From: Methanocorpusculum sp. UBA424
Lineage (GTDB): Archaea > Halobacteriota > Methanomicrobia > Methanomicrobiales > Methanocorpusculaceae
NCBI GenBank assembly: GCA_002498375.1
Contig: DAHC01000010.1
Coordinates: forward strand, 1 to 50,905
DNA: 50,905 nucleotides
Direction: 5' to 3'
Shown here: positions 18,368 through 27,293 of the stretch, piece by piece
Numbering within the stretch: the stretch's first letter is position 1
How the letters are laid out: the number at the start of each line of letters is the position of its first letter
Program-made: the position numbers and the translations under genes
Notes under the pieces: model-generated
Told to the model about the DNA's origin: nothing
What the model saw: only the letters and a program-made list of their open reading frames with translations
Database searches by the model: none

Positions 18368-19894
18368 TTATTCGTATTCGATCGTTGCCGGGGGCTTGCT
18401 CGTGATATCGTATAACACGCGGTTCACATGCCTGACTTCGTTGATGATCCGGCTCGAGACCTTTTCAAGCACCGCAAACGGGATCTGGGCCCAGTCGGCG
18501 GTCATGAAATCGGTCGTTGTTACGGCCCGCAAAACGATCGCATAGTCATATGTCCGCTCATCGCCCATAACGCCGACACTGCGCATGTTCGTCAGCGCCG
18601 CGAAATACTGGTTGATGTCCCGGTCGATTCCTGCTTTGGCGATCTCCTCACGGTAGATCGCATCGGCATCCCGCACGACATCCAGCTTTTCCTTCGTGAT
18701 GTCGCCGATGACACGGATCGCGAGACCCGGACCCGGGAACGGCTGACGCCAGACCAGATTCTCCGGGATGCCGAGTTCGAGACCCGCACGGCGGACCTCA
18801 TCCTTAAAGAGGACACGCAGCGGCTCGATGATCTCCTTGAAATCCACATGATCCGGCAGACCGCCGACGTTGTGATGGCTTTTGATCACCGCGGCCGCAC
18901 CCGGTCCCGACTCGATCACGTCAGGATAGATCGTTCCCTGCACAAGGAAATCAACCGTGCCGATCTTTTTTGCTTCCGCTTCGAAGACGCGGATGAACTC
19001 CTCGCCGATGATCTTGCGTTTCTGTTCAGGATCGCTCACGCCGGCGAGTTTTCCGAGGAACTGATCCTCTACATTGACGCGGATCAGATTGATATCGAAC
19101 TGCTTACGGAAGATCTCTTCTACCTCGTCCCCCTCGTTCTTTCGAAGAAGGCCGTGATCGACGAAGATGCAGGTCAGCTGTTTGCCGACTGCCTTGTGGA
19201 TCAGGACAGCGGCGACTGAGGAGTCGACGCCGCCGGAGAGGGCGCAGAGAACTTTCTTGTCGCCGATCTTTTCACGCAGCTGCAGGACCATGTCCTCGAC
19301 AAAGGAGGACATATGCCAGGTTCCTGTGCATCCGCAGACATCGTAGAGGAAGTTTTTGATCATCGTCATGCCCTCAGGCGTGTGCATGACCTCCGGGTGG
19401 AACTGGACCGCGTAGATCTTCTTTTCAGGATTTGCCATCGCAGCGACCGGACATACGGCAGTATGAGCTGCCTTCGCAAATCCGGCCGGGACCTCGCTGA
19501 TGTAATCCGTGTGGCTCATCCAGCAGGTCGTCTCTCCCGGGACATTTTTGAAGATCGGGGACTCTTCCGTTGAAATGGAAGTTTTACCATACTCGCGGGT
19601 CGTTGCCGATGCAACTTTTCCTCCGAGGAGATATGCCGTAAGCTGTGCGCCGTAGCAGATCCCAAGGATCGGGATCCCGAGCTCGAAGATGCCGGCATCA
19701 ACGGTCGGAGCATTCTTCGCATACACGCTCGCCGGTCCGCCGGTGAAAATAATTCCCGCATAGTTCCCTTCTTTGATCTCCGAAAGAGGGATCGTGCAGG
19801 GCTTTACTTCGCAGAAAACATGTGCTTCTCTGACGCGGCGGGCAATCAGCTGATTGTACTGGCCGCCGAAATCAAGGACTAAGATCGATTCCAT
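18368..19894 (-). CDS. guaA: GMP synthase, glutamine-hydrolysing, single chain
   Basis: A 508-residue two-domain enzyme converting XMP to GMP. The glutamine amidotransferase domain (1-185) has the nucleophile motif GICYGAQL (C80) and FHPEV for the His-Glu pair. The ATP pyrophosphatase domain starts near residue 200 with the P-loop SGGVDSSVAA and ends with the dimerisation domain (RAVTTTDFMTADW ... PPATIEYE). Many archaea have this enzyme as two separate subunits; here it is a single bacterial-style chain. The SD (AGGAG) lies inside the last codons of pyrG, one base before the ATG, so the two nucleotide amidotransferases are co-expressed. Confidence 0.96.
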   Translation of the reverse strand: MESILVLDFGGQYNQLIARRVREAHVFCEVKPCTIPLSEIKEGNYAGIIFTGGPASVYAKNAPTVDAGIFELGIPILGICYGAQLTAYLLGGKVASATTREYGKTSISTEESPIFKNVPGETTCWMSHTDYISEVPAGFAKAAHTAVCPVAAMANPEKKIYAVQFHPEVMHTPEGMTMIKNFLYDVCGCTGTWHMSSFVEDMVLQLREKIGDKKVLCALSGGVDSSVAAVLIHKAVGKQLTCIFVDHGLLRKNEGDEVEEIFRKQFDINLIRVNVEDQFLGKLAGVSDPEQKRKIIGEEFIRVFEAEAKKIGTVDFLVQGTIYPDVIESGPGAAAVIKSHHNVGGLPDHVDFKEIIEPLRVLFKDEVRRAGLELGIPENLVWRQPFPGPGLAIRVIGDITKEKLDVVRDADAIYREEIAKAGIDRDINQYFAALTNMRSVGVMGDERTYDYAIVLRAVTTTDFMTADWAQIPFAVLEKVSSRIINEVRHVNRVLYDITSKPPATIEYE

Positions 19895-19895
19895 G

Positions 19896-21479
19896 TTACT
19901 CCTTTCTCTTCATATCGCGGCAGGTTTTTACAAAGCCGATAAAGGGTGCGGACGGGCGGGCAGGACGCGATCTGAACTCCGGGTGGAACTGGGTCGCGAC
20001 AAAGTATGGGTGATCAGCAAGTTCGAGGGCTTCCATGCGTCTGCCGTTTTTGCCGACGAACTTCATGCCCTTTGCTTCAATCTCGTCGATGTAGGCTGGG
20101 TTGACCTCGTATCTGTGCCGGTGGCGTTCCACGATCTCGGTTGAACCGTAAAGTTCTGCAAGGCGGGATGACGGGTCGAGGGTGACAGGATAGTCTCCAA
20201 GACGCATCGTTCCGCCGAGATCTTCAACGCCTTCCTGTTCGGGAAGAAGTGCGATCGCATGGGTTCCCGGACCCATCTCTTCGCTCGTCGCGTCCTTATA
20301 TCCGACGACATTTCTCATGAACTCGATCACACATAGCTGGAATCCGAGACAAAGACCGAGAAGAGGCTTTTTGTGTTCGCGGGCATACTGGATCGCCGCG
20401 ATCATTCCTTCGATGCCGCGGTTGCCGAATCCGCCCGGGATAAGAATTCCGTCAAGATCGGCGAGGTCGTCAGTCGTATAGAGTTCTGCATCCAGCCAGT
20501 GGATGACGACTTCGGTGGAGAGGTGGCGGCCTGCGTGCTTAAGGGCCTCTTTTATGGAAATATAGACGTCCTCAACACCGTATTTGGTGATGATTCCAAC
20601 AGTAATGCGGCTTGTGTAGTCGCGTGCGACCAGTGAATACCAGCTGTTGTCCGCTTTTCCCGGCTCAAGATGGAGCTGCTTTAAGAGGACATCGGCCATG
20701 CCCTCTTTTTCGAGTTCCATCGGAACGAGGTAGGTGTCGGGAGCCGTCTGAGCGCTGATAACTGCGTGAACGTCCACATCGCAGAAGGAGGAGATCTTTC
20801 GTTTGGTGGAAAGGGAGATCGGGAAATTGCTTCTCCCGACAATGATGTCGGCTTCGAGGCCGAGTTCGCGAAGGGCTTTGACGGAGTGCTGGGTGGGTTT
20901 GGTTTTCAGATCGCCCATCGTATCGGCCGGCAGAAGGGTGACGTGGACGAGGACAAAGTCGCCGTTTCCATACTCCCAGTGCATCTGGCGCACAGCTTCC
21001 AAAAACGGCATGCTTTCGATATCGCCCACGGTCCCTCCGACCTCGACGATACATATCTCGGCATGATTGCCGTCTTTGTCGACCCAGGACTCGGCTGCGT
21101 GTTTGATACGGTCTTTGATTTCGTCGGTGATATGGGGAATGATCTGGACGGTAGCCCCGAGATAATCACCGTGGCGCTCTTTTGAAATGACCGAAGAGTA
21201 GATCTTTCCGGTGGTCAGGTTGTGATCGCTCGTGAGTTCGATATCAAGAAACCGCTCGTAGTTTCCAAGATCGAGATCGGCTTCCCCTCCGTCTTTAAGC
21301 ACAAAAACCTCGCCGTGCTGGGCCGGGTTCATCAGCCCCGCATCGATATTCAGATACGGATCGATCTTTACGCTCGTGACATGATACCCTCTGTTGATGA
21401 GAATGCGGCCGATGGAAGCAGCTGTGATGCCTTTTCCAAGTCCGCTCATTACTCCTCCGGTTACTACTACATATTTCAT
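19896..21479 (-). CDS. pyrG: CTP synthase
   Basis: A 527-residue enzyme that aminates UTP to CTP using glutamine and ATP. The synthase domain begins KYVVVTGGVMSGLGKGI, the family's P-loop, and contains DPYLNIDAG and EVGGTVGDIES. The amidotransferase domain begins near residue 290 and has GLCLGFQL (nucleophile Cys) and QFHPEF. I start it at the ATG at 21479, behind AAGGAAGG; an upstream start at 21506 would add nine poorly conserved residues. It heads a pyrG-guaA operon, divergent from PAN. Confidence 0.96.
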   Translation of the reverse strand: MKYVVVTGGVMSGLGKGITAASIGRILINRGYHVTSVKIDPYLNIDAGLMNPAQHGEVFVLKDGGEADLDLGNYERFLDIELTSDHNLTTGKIYSSVISKERHGDYLGATVQIIPHITDEIKDRIKHAAESWVDKDGNHAEICIVEVGGTVGDIESMPFLEAVRQMHWEYGNGDFVLVHVTLLPADTMGDLKTKPTQHSVKALRELGLEADIIVGRSNFPISLSTKRKISSFCDVDVHAVISAQTAPDTYLVPMELEKEGMADVLLKQLHLEPGKADNSWYSLVARDYTSRITVGIITKYGVEDVYISIKEALKHAGRHLSTEVVIHWLDAELYTTDDLADLDGILIPGGFGNRGIEGMIAAIQYAREHKKPLLGLCLGFQLCVIEFMRNVVGYKDATSEEMGPGTHAIALLPEQEGVEDLGGTMRLGDYPVTLDPSSRLAELYGSTEIVERHRHRYEVNPAYIDEIEAKGMKFVGKNGRRMEALELADHPYFVATQFHPEFRSRPARPSAPFIGFVKTCRDMKRKE

Positions 21480-21643
21480 TTTTTGCCCTTCCTTTTCCGA
21501 AATCAAATAATGTCTATCTATTGACTCTAAAGGCTATTAAGAATGCGGAATGGAGCGGGGCCGTATGCGATGCGGCGTGCATTCCGACCGGATTGCGGTT
21601 TCTCAAACGTGTTGGGACGTTTTTTCCCATGCCCTAATCAGAT

Positions 21644-21653
21644 AAAATATAAA
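21644..21653 (+). promoter_or_regulatory. TATA box for the PAN gene
   Basis: AAAATATAAA is centred about 33 bases before the PAN ATG. Transcription would start within about ten bases of the ATG, and no SD is seen, so the PAN message is probably leaderless or nearly so. Confidence 0.5.
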
Positions 21654-21681
21654 TGCCCAGTCCCAAACATAACAGTAATAT

Positions 21682-22971
21682 ATGGATGAAGAAATACCAT
21701 CACCCAATACCGGTCGCTCGCGCGAATCGAACATCTCCCCCAACGCCCTCGACTTCGGGGACCTCAACGATCAATACGCCAAGTTACGCGACGAAGCTCT
21801 TTTCCTGAAAAAAGAGAACGACTCTCTCCATAAAATAATCAAAACGACAAAAACAGAAAACGAGTCCCTCAGGCTGGAGAACAACAAGATCCGGATGGAC
21901 AATGCCCAGCTCAAGAAGGAGAATGCGCAGCTCAAACGTCTGCCGCTGTTTGTCGCGGTTGTTTTGGAGAAGCTCGACGAGAATGAACTCTATCTGCGCC
22001 AGCTCGGCAACAATCAGGAGTATGTGACCCAGGCGAACCCGCTGATCTACGCAGAGGTCAAGACGGGGACCAAAGTAGCCGTCAACAACACCCTTTCGGT
22101 CGTGAAGATCCTTGGAAATACCATCGACGAGAGGGTCCGCGTGATGGAACTGGAAGAAAAGCCGGCGATCACCTTCGCCGACATCGGCGGTCTGAAAAAC
22201 GAGATCACCGAGGTGCGTGAAGCGGTTGAATACCCGCTTACCCGCCCCGAGTCCTTCGAGAAGTTCGGTGTTGTCCCGCCAAAGGGCGTACTTTTGTACG
22301 GCCCGCCCGGAACCGGCAAGACGCTGATCGCCAAGGCGGTCGCCAATAATGCCGGCGTTCCGTTCCTGAGAATGGCAGGTTCCGAGCTTGTCCACAAATA
22401 CATCGGCGAAGGTGCCCAGCTGGTCCGGGATCTCTTCGAGATGGCCCGCGATCTTGCCGAGAAAAACAACGGTGTCGTTGTCTTCATTGACGAGATCGAT
22501 GCGGTCGGCAGTATGCGGACCAACGACGGGACGTCCGGTTCGGCTGAAGTGCAGAGAACCTTAATGCAGCTTCTTGCCGAGATGGACGGGTTCAACAACC
22601 GCGGCAACATCCGGATCATGGCGGCCACAAACCGCCCCGATATGCTGGATGCCGCACTCCTCCGTCCGGGAAGATTCGATCGCCTGATCAGGATCCCGGC
22701 ACCCGACAGCGATGCAAGGATGCAGATCTTTAAGGTCCACATGAAGAAGATGGAGGCAGCCGGCTCCCTTTCCGGCATCGATTACGATGAACTGGTACGT
22801 ATGACCGACGGTCTGACCGGTGCCGAGATCGAAGCGATCTGCCGCGAGGCTGGAATGCTTGCCCTCAGAAACAATGAAGATCTTATCACCGGCAGAAACT
22901 TCATCCAGGCGATCCGCAAGGTCAAGCACCAGGATAAGGATGAAGACCGCCGGGACATAATGTATATCTAA
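21682..22971 (+). CDS. pan: Proteasome-activating nucleotidase
   Basis: A 429-residue AAA ATPase that unfolds proteins and opens the 20S proteasome gate. In order: an N-terminal heptad-rich coiled coil (about 25-85), an OB domain (about 90-155), Walker A GPPGTGKT near residue 207, Walker B VVFIDEIDAVG, the arginine-finger LRPGRFDRL, and a C-terminal lid. The chain ends MYI, which satisfies the hydrophobic-Tyr-any (HbYX) rule for docking into the 20S ring. The next ATG overlaps its stop by one base. Confidence 0.97.
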   Translation: MDEEIPSPNTGRSRESNISPNALDFGDLNDQYAKLRDEALFLKKENDSLHKIIKTTKTENESLRLENNKIRMDNAQLKKENAQLKRLPLFVAVVLEKLDENELYLRQLGNNQEYVTQANPLIYAEVKTGTKVAVNNTLSVVKILGNTIDERVRVMELEEKPAITFADIGGLKNEITEVREAVEYPLTRPESFEKFGVVPPKGVLLYGPPGTGKTLIAKAVANNAGVPFLRMAGSELVHKYIGEGAQLVRDLFEMARDLAEKNNGVVVFIDEIDAVGSMRTNDGTSGSAEVQRTLMQLLAEMDGFNNRGNIRIMAATNRPDMLDAALLRPGRFDRLIRIPAPDSDARMQIFKVHMKKMEAAGSLSGIDYDELVRMTDGLTGAEIEAICREAGMLALRNNEDLITGRNFIQAIRKVKHQDKDEDRRDIMYI

Positions 22972-23390
22972 TGCGTCTGGTCTGTATTGGAAAAGCAGGT
23001 GTGGATCTCTACCGGACCCTCTCGGACTCCGAGACGAGCCGGCATATCCTCCGATTTTATCACCCGAAAGAGACCCCGTGGGGAGTTGTGCTCGAGGTTG
23101 CGACCGTGTCGAGCGGGCTCGCTCTTGCAAGTGAGCTTCGCTGGTATATCATGAGATATATGACCGAGGTGCTTTTCGAGGACACGGAGCATTCGGTCTA
23201 TCTCACCCGCGATCTGGCACGTGAGGTGTATGAAACCCGATCGGCCGCGTTGATCGACGGCTGGAATATTTCCTTCAGTGTCATAATCCTGGAAAACGGC
23301 AGTTCGGCCCGTGTTCCTGACGGGGTGCCGATTCCCGACGGTGTCGTCCAGCGATTCCGTGTGTGGGGTCTGGCCCGGGAACATCCATAA
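22971..23390 (+). CDS. Uncharacterised protein coupled to PAN (DUF5804-like?)
   Basis: A 139-residue soluble protein beginning RLVCIGKAGVDLYRTLSDSE. From memory it resembles a small archaeal family (DUF5804) that is also found beside proteasome ATPase genes, but I cannot verify this here. It has no cysteine cluster, membrane segment or P-loop. Its ATG overlaps the PAN stop (TAATG), so translation is coupled and a proteasome-related role is a fair guess from position only. Confidence 0.6.
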   Translation: MRLVCIGKAGVDLYRTLSDSETSRHILRFYHPKETPWGVVLEVATVSSGLALASELRWYIMRYMTEVLFEDTEHSVYLTRDLAREVYETRSAALIDGWNISFSVIILENGSSARVPDGVPIPDGVVQRFRVWGLAREHP

Positions 23391-23428
23391 ATTACAATTA
23401 GTCTGAATACCAATGGAGTAGTAACAGT

Positions 23429-23752
23429 ATGGCACTTCATCTTTCTTTTACTCTGGACCCTGAACTGGCGGAACGGGTCGATATATTTGCAAGGAAGCAG
23501 GAGCTGGAGCGAAATGAGGCGCTGCTGCGTCTGATCGAAGGGGGTCTCATACAGGCTGAACAGGCCGGGATCGTGTCGCCGCCGCGGGAGAGAAGTTTTA
23601 AAGAGACGGCACGGATGCAGAAAAACATCGATATGCTGGTCAGAAACATCGATGAGCTGAAAAAAGAGGTTCGGGTGATGCACCATCTGCTGAATCTCCA
23701 GAAGGATGCTGCGGCTTTGAAACCCTCACGCCGCGGATTCTTTAAAAAATAA
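23429..23752 (+). CDS. Ribbon-helix-helix-like protein with coiled coil
   Basis: A 107-residue protein. The first 45 residues (LHLSFTLDPELAERVDIFA, then RNEALLRLIEGGL) follow the strand-helix-turn-helix pattern of MetJ/CopG-type DNA-binding dimers. Residues about 60-92 form a heptad helix, likely a coiled coil, and the C-terminus is basic (KPSRRGFFKK). A transcription regulator or chromosome-binding role is plausible. It follows the PAN operon by 38 bases and converges with the membrane protein next to it. Confidence 0.55.
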   Translation: MALHLSFTLDPELAERVDIFARKQELERNEALLRLIEGGLIQAEQAGIVSPPRERSFKETARMQKNIDMLVRNIDELKKEVRVMHHLLNLQKDAAALKPSRRGFFKK

Positions 23753-23759
23753 GTTTTTT

Positions 23760-24509
23760 TTATTCGGTAACGACGACCCGGTCTTCCAGCAGGAACGGAC
23801 TTTTACGCAAAGAAAGAGAGAGCAGATACGGATAATTTCTGCTCAGATACTCCATATGTTCAAGCCACGCGGTTGTGAGCTGACAGTAGACCCGGTTCAC
23901 ATCTCCAGACAGATGGGCGAGATCGGAGGCCGGCAGAGAAGGGATATCCTTTCTGCTGGCAAGTTCCTCTCCCAGATGGAATAAATCCTGCATGAGTTTC
24001 GAGACGGTAGTGTGCTCAAGAAGCACCGGGTTTTCAATCAGGCGCAGCAGAAAGTCGTGATTTTTCATGAAGAGATCCCTGACCTCGATCAGATCGTCGG
24101 AGCCCGGGACGGTGCGTGTACATAATTGTGCAGCTTGCTCCTTTGCCGCTTTATACTGCTCTTTGGTCCAGGTATTTTTGACCAGCATCGTCTCGCGAAG
24201 CGTTTCCGGCGCTTTATCCCACTGAACCATCTTTCGAAGCAGGGTATCGCCCATCTCGGAGAAAAAGAGACCGATGACCATCCGGGTTTTTTCCTGCTGC
24301 TCGCGTTTCGACCGCATGGTCAGCAGACGATTGATGATCAGCGTCACGATCAGAACATTGATCGGGAGAAAACCGAGACTGTTGAAGATATATGACAGGG
24401 TGTTGCTCTCCCCATTGTCCCCGAAGAAAAGGAATTTGATCGCATACACGCAGATCGAGATCGCGATCAGCAGGCAGGCGAGACGCGCCTCCCACGACAA
24501 CTTTTTCAT
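23760..24509 (-). CDS. Membrane protein with two N-terminal helices
   Basis: A 249-residue protein with two membrane helices (about 8-28 and 38-60) separated by a short polar loop, then a long, mostly helical cytoplasmic region of about 185 residues rich in Leu, Arg and Glu. I see no catalytic motif or known family. Its start overlaps the end of the TIM-barrel gene by ATGA, so the two are translationally coupled. Confidence 0.65.
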   Translation of the reverse strand: MKKLSWEARLACLLIAISICVYAIKFLFFGDNGESNTLSYIFNSLGFLPINVLIVTLIINRLLTMRSKREQQEKTRMVIGLFFSEMGDTLLRKMVQWDKAPETLRETMLVKNTWTKEQYKAAKEQAAQLCTRTVPGSDDLIEVRDLFMKNHDFLLRLIENPVLLEHTTVSKLMQDLFHLGEELASRKDIPSLPASDLAHLSGDVNRVYCQLTTAWLEHMEYLSRNYPYLLSLSLRKSPFLLEDRVVVTE

Positions 24510-25231
24510 ACGTATCCTCTCTCATCCAGAGCGGAAATGCTTTGGAGCGCTCCTTCCAGCGTCTCCACTTCTATCACCGGATGAGAGACCCTGTTTTCCC
24601 GAACCTTCGTCATTACGGCATCGAAATCGATATTGCCTGTTCCTATGCCCGAGTGGCTGTCGTGTCTGCCGTCGTTATCGTGAAGGTGGATATGCGAGAA
24701 CGGCACCTCCAGAAACTCCGGAAGGACACCGCACTCGTTGGCATGCCCCACATCAAGGCAGAAGAGAGCGCCGTCCAGCAGCGCGATATCGTCCGGGGTC
24801 TTGAGATAGAAGTAGCCCCAGTTCCCCATGTTTTCGATAAAATAGGTGACTCCATAATCGGCGGCATCCGAACGTATCTGCGCAAGGGAAGCACGGAGGT
24901 TTTTACCGGCAAGCTCCCGTTCATACTCCCACGCGATGTATCCCGGGTGAATAACGACCGGGGCGTCGACCTCGGCTGCAATCGAGAAGGTGTCCCGGAT
25001 GACCTCGACAGCGGCGCGGCGGATCGGTTCTAAGACCGAGGCAAGATTCACGCCTCTGGATGGGGCATGGATACTGTATTTGTATGAGTATGAGTGAAGG
25101 AGTTCGGCGTCGGTAAGCAGATGGGGGCCGTCGTCCATGATCTCGACATACGCCGTGTAGGGAGCGAGGGTGTCAAGCACAGTGGCCAGAGGATCCGAGT
25201 GAAGGCAGTGTGTCGAGATTGAGTAGTCCAT
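24506..25231 (-). CDS. Sugar-phosphate isomerase/epimerase-like TIM barrel
   Basis: A 241-residue protein of the AP-endonuclease-2 / xylose-isomerase-like fold. Metal-ligand motifs are in order: VIHPGY (His), YFIENMG (Glu), CLDVGHANECG (Asp, His), IHLHDNDGRHDSHSGIGTGNIDF (His and Asp), and VIEVET (Glu). This set could bind two or three divalent ions. The family includes endonuclease IV and many sugar epimerases; the substrate is unknown. I chose the ATG at 25231 because upstream codons to 25390 run through non-conserved promoter-like DNA. Confidence 0.8.
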   Translation of the reverse strand: MDYSISTHCLHSDPLATVLDTLAPYTAYVEIMDDGPHLLTDAELLHSYSYKYSIHAPSRGVNLASVLEPIRRAAVEVIRDTFSIAAEVDAPVVIHPGYIAWEYERELAGKNLRASLAQIRSDAADYGVTYFIENMGNWGYFYLKTPDDIALLDGALFCLDVGHANECGVLPEFLEVPFSHIHLHDNDGRHDSHSGIGTGNIDFDAVMTKVRENRVSHPVIEVETLEGALQSISALDERGYV

Positions 25232-25285
25232 ATAATTACTTATTGCCGGTCCGGGCAAAAAATGATTCGCACAGTATATTCTTAT

Positions 25286-25328
25286 CCCGCATCTCAGTCC
25301 TTTATGATTAGGGGTGCGGGAGGGCACC
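25286..25328. repeat. Copy of a dispersed GGGTGCGGGAGGGC repeat
   Basis: A segment starting CCCGCATCTCA, then TCCTTT, and ending GGGGTGCGGGAGGGC resembles the DNA at 36200-36243 in order and spacing. It can fold as CCCGCA...TGCGGG and as GGGTGC...GCACCC. It lies in the divergent gap between two operons. Confidence 0.5.
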
Positions 25329-25365
25329 CGCCAACTCTTTATTATCCCCGCACAAACACATAGGC

Positions 25366-26088
25366 ATGAATCCAGAAGGAGAAACCGCAACGGCGCTGCT
25401 CTACCGTATCCTGAAGCGTATCTTCTATCTGGTCGTCCCTATTCTGGTCTATCTTGTTCTGCTCGGTGTTTACTGGTTCGTGTATCCGCCGCCGGCAGGC
25501 GTATTTACGCTGCCGCCAAGCACCGAGTATCTCGCCCTTTTAGGCCTTATGGGCGCGTATCTTGTCCCGCCGTTTGGGAAAGAAACGATCGTCCCTCTGG
25601 CGATCGGTCTGGGCTATCCGATATGGGTCATCTTCCTCGGCGTTGTCGGCATGGATATCGTCACGGCAACCTTCGTCTCATTAAACTTCGATCTGCTGCT
25701 CAAAGTCCCGCTTGTCGGCAGATGGATCCGGTGGGTCATGCGGACTGCAGATAAGGTGAGGCGTTCAAAGCCGTGGATTGAACAGCTTTCGAGTGCCGGT
25801 CTTCTGCTCTTCATGTATATCCCGCTGCAGGGCTCGGGATCGATCACCTGTTCGGTTCTTGGCCGTCTGCTTGGCTACAAACCTGCAGTCAGTCTGGGGC
25901 TGGTCATTATCGGGAGTGTACTTTCCACGCTGACGGTCGCCGTTGGAGCATCCTCGGTAATCCAGTTGTGGTACATTAATCCGCTTCTGGGTGTTGCCGC
26001 CGGAGTCGCCATTTTAGCAGTCATTGTGATGATAGCATACTTCTGGAGCAGATTCACCAAGAGGTTTTATCGTTCGGAGGGGGTATGA
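25366..26088 (+). CDS. Small multidrug export family protein (first copy)
   Basis: A 240-residue membrane protein with about five to six helices. The central block YLVPPFGKETIVPLAIGLG ... VSLNFDLLLKVPLVGRW matches the COG2426/PF06695 'small multi-drug export' family, whose function is really unknown despite the name. A TATA-like TCTTTATTAT sits about 30 bases before the ATG with no SD, suggesting a nearly leaderless message. The next gene is a paralogue overlapping it by ATGA; the two probably form a heteromeric membrane complex. Confidence 0.78.
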   Translation: MNPEGETATALLYRILKRIFYLVVPILVYLVLLGVYWFVYPPPAGVFTLPPSTEYLALLGLMGAYLVPPFGKETIVPLAIGLGYPIWVIFLGVVGMDIVTATFVSLNFDLLLKVPLVGRWIRWVMRTADKVRRSKPWIEQLSSAGLLLFMYIPLQGSGSITCSVLGRLLGYKPAVSLGLVIIGSVLSTLTVAVGASSVIQLWYINPLLGVAAGVAILAVIVMIAYFWSRFTKRFYRSEGV

Positions 26089-26768
26089 CCGAGGAAATAT
26101 CCCCGTATTACGCCCCTTCACTCAAGATAAGGCTGGCGATGACCCTTGGAATGTTCGGGTTTCTTGCTGTTTTCATCATCTGGCTTTATGCATACCTGCC
26201 GACCGATCAGTTCATTCTCGGTGTCTCTTTGTTTGCGCTCTACATGGCGCCGGGAGCTGGAAAAGAGAGTGTCGTTCCGGTGATGATGGGATTTGGTTTT
26301 CCCTGGTGGATGGTACTCACAGGTATCGTTATAATCGACATGACGCTTGCGGTCTTGGTCTCGTTTAACTTCGATCTGCTGCTGAAGATACCTATCCTTG
26401 GTCAGATTCTGATGTTTTTTACCGGAAAAACCAATAATCTTCTGCAGAGAAAACCATGGATCAAAGGGCTTTCCGTCGGCGGTCTGATGATTTTCATGTA
26501 TGTTCCTTTCATGGGGTCAAGCGCGATCGACACCTCGATCATCGGACGACTGCTCTCGATCCATCCAAAGATCATCCTCCCGATCGTCTTTGTGGGCAGC
26601 ATCCTTGCAACCCTGACGATGGCGTTTGGCGCAAAAGCGATCATCGATCTCTGGTTCGTTGACCCGCTGTATGCCGTCGGAGCAGTGGCTGCAGTGATTG
26701 CCGTCGGCGTGTTGATTTATATTGTCTGGAAGAAGTTTACCGCACGCCGGTTTCCAAAAAACGAGTGA
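26085..26768 (+). CDS. Small multidrug export family protein (second copy)
   Basis: A 227-residue paralogue of the preceding gene. It shares the block MAPGAGKESVVPVMMGFGF ... VSFNFDLLLKIPILGQI and the later FMYVPFMGSSAID, which parallels FMYIPLQGSGSIT in the first copy. About five to six helices are predicted. SD GGAGGGGG overlaps the end of the first gene and the ATG overlaps its stop. Tandem duplication followed by divergence is the simplest explanation. Confidence 0.78.
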   Translation: MTEEISPYYAPSLKIRLAMTLGMFGFLAVFIIWLYAYLPTDQFILGVSLFALYMAPGAGKESVVPVMMGFGFPWWMVLTGIVIIDMTLAVLVSFNFDLLLKIPILGQILMFFTGKTNNLLQRKPWIKGLSVGGLMIFMYVPFMGSSAIDTSIIGRLLSIHPKIILPIVFVGSILATLTMAFGAKAIIDLWFVDPLYAVGAVAAVIAVGVLIYIVWKKFTARRFPKNE

Positions 26769-26774
26769 AGGGAG

Positions 26775-27107
26775 TTATTTTTTCAGATAGATGATCCAGC
26801 CGACTGCAACACCCATAACCGAGGTGATGACGTAGAAGGCCAGGTAAACCAGAGCCGAGTCATTGTAGTAAATAAACAGGGTCGGGACGAAGGCCAGGGC
26901 TGCAATGATCGGGTGTAGGATGGCTGTTTTTTGGATGCCGCAGATAAGGCCGAAGACAAAACCCGAAACAATGCAGGCAAGGGGATTTATGACGAGGAGC
27001 AGAAACCAGACCGGGCCGTCTGTCTGAAGAAACAGAGGAGGCAGGAGGTAGTATACAAGGATCAGAAAGAGTATTGTGCCGGCAAGAGCCGGAATGATCG
27101 GTTTCAT
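26775..27107 (-). CDS. Small membrane protein, four helices
   Basis: A 110-residue hydrophobic protein with four predicted membrane helices (about 5-24, 30-54, 58-75, 82-105) and very short loops, ending YLKK. No known signature. It is preceded by a 60-residue membrane protein three bases upstream on the same strand, so the two likely work together. It converges with the multidrug-export pair. Confidence 0.6.
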   Translation of the reverse strand: MKPIIPALAGTILFLILVYYLLPPLFLQTDGPVWFLLLVINPLACIVSGFVFGLICGIQKTAILHPIIAALAFVPTLFIYYNDSALVYLAFYVITSVMGVAVGWIIYLKK

Positions 27108-27110
27108 GAT

Positions 27111-27293
27111 TTATTTGTTGAAGAGAAGGAGCGCTGCGCCATACATAGTGACCCCGATGGACAGCATTACGATCGCGGATTCCGGCTGGATTTTGTACAT
27201 GAGAGATAGCACGAGCACCGCGATTCCCATTGCGAGACCCACGGCCGTGCAGATGAGTCTTGGGTGGTTGACCGTTGTATTTTCCTGTGTCAT
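27111..27293 (-). CDS. Tiny membrane protein, two helices
   Basis: A 60-residue protein with two membrane helices (about 11-30 and 35-55) and a short polar N-terminus (MTQENTTVNHPR). Tight spacing to the next membrane protein and a good helix-loop-helix pattern support it as a real gene despite its length. Function unknown. Confidence 0.55.
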   Translation of the reverse strand: MTQENTTVNHPRLICTAVGLAMGIAVLVLSLMYKIQPESAIVMLSIGVTMYGAALLLFNK

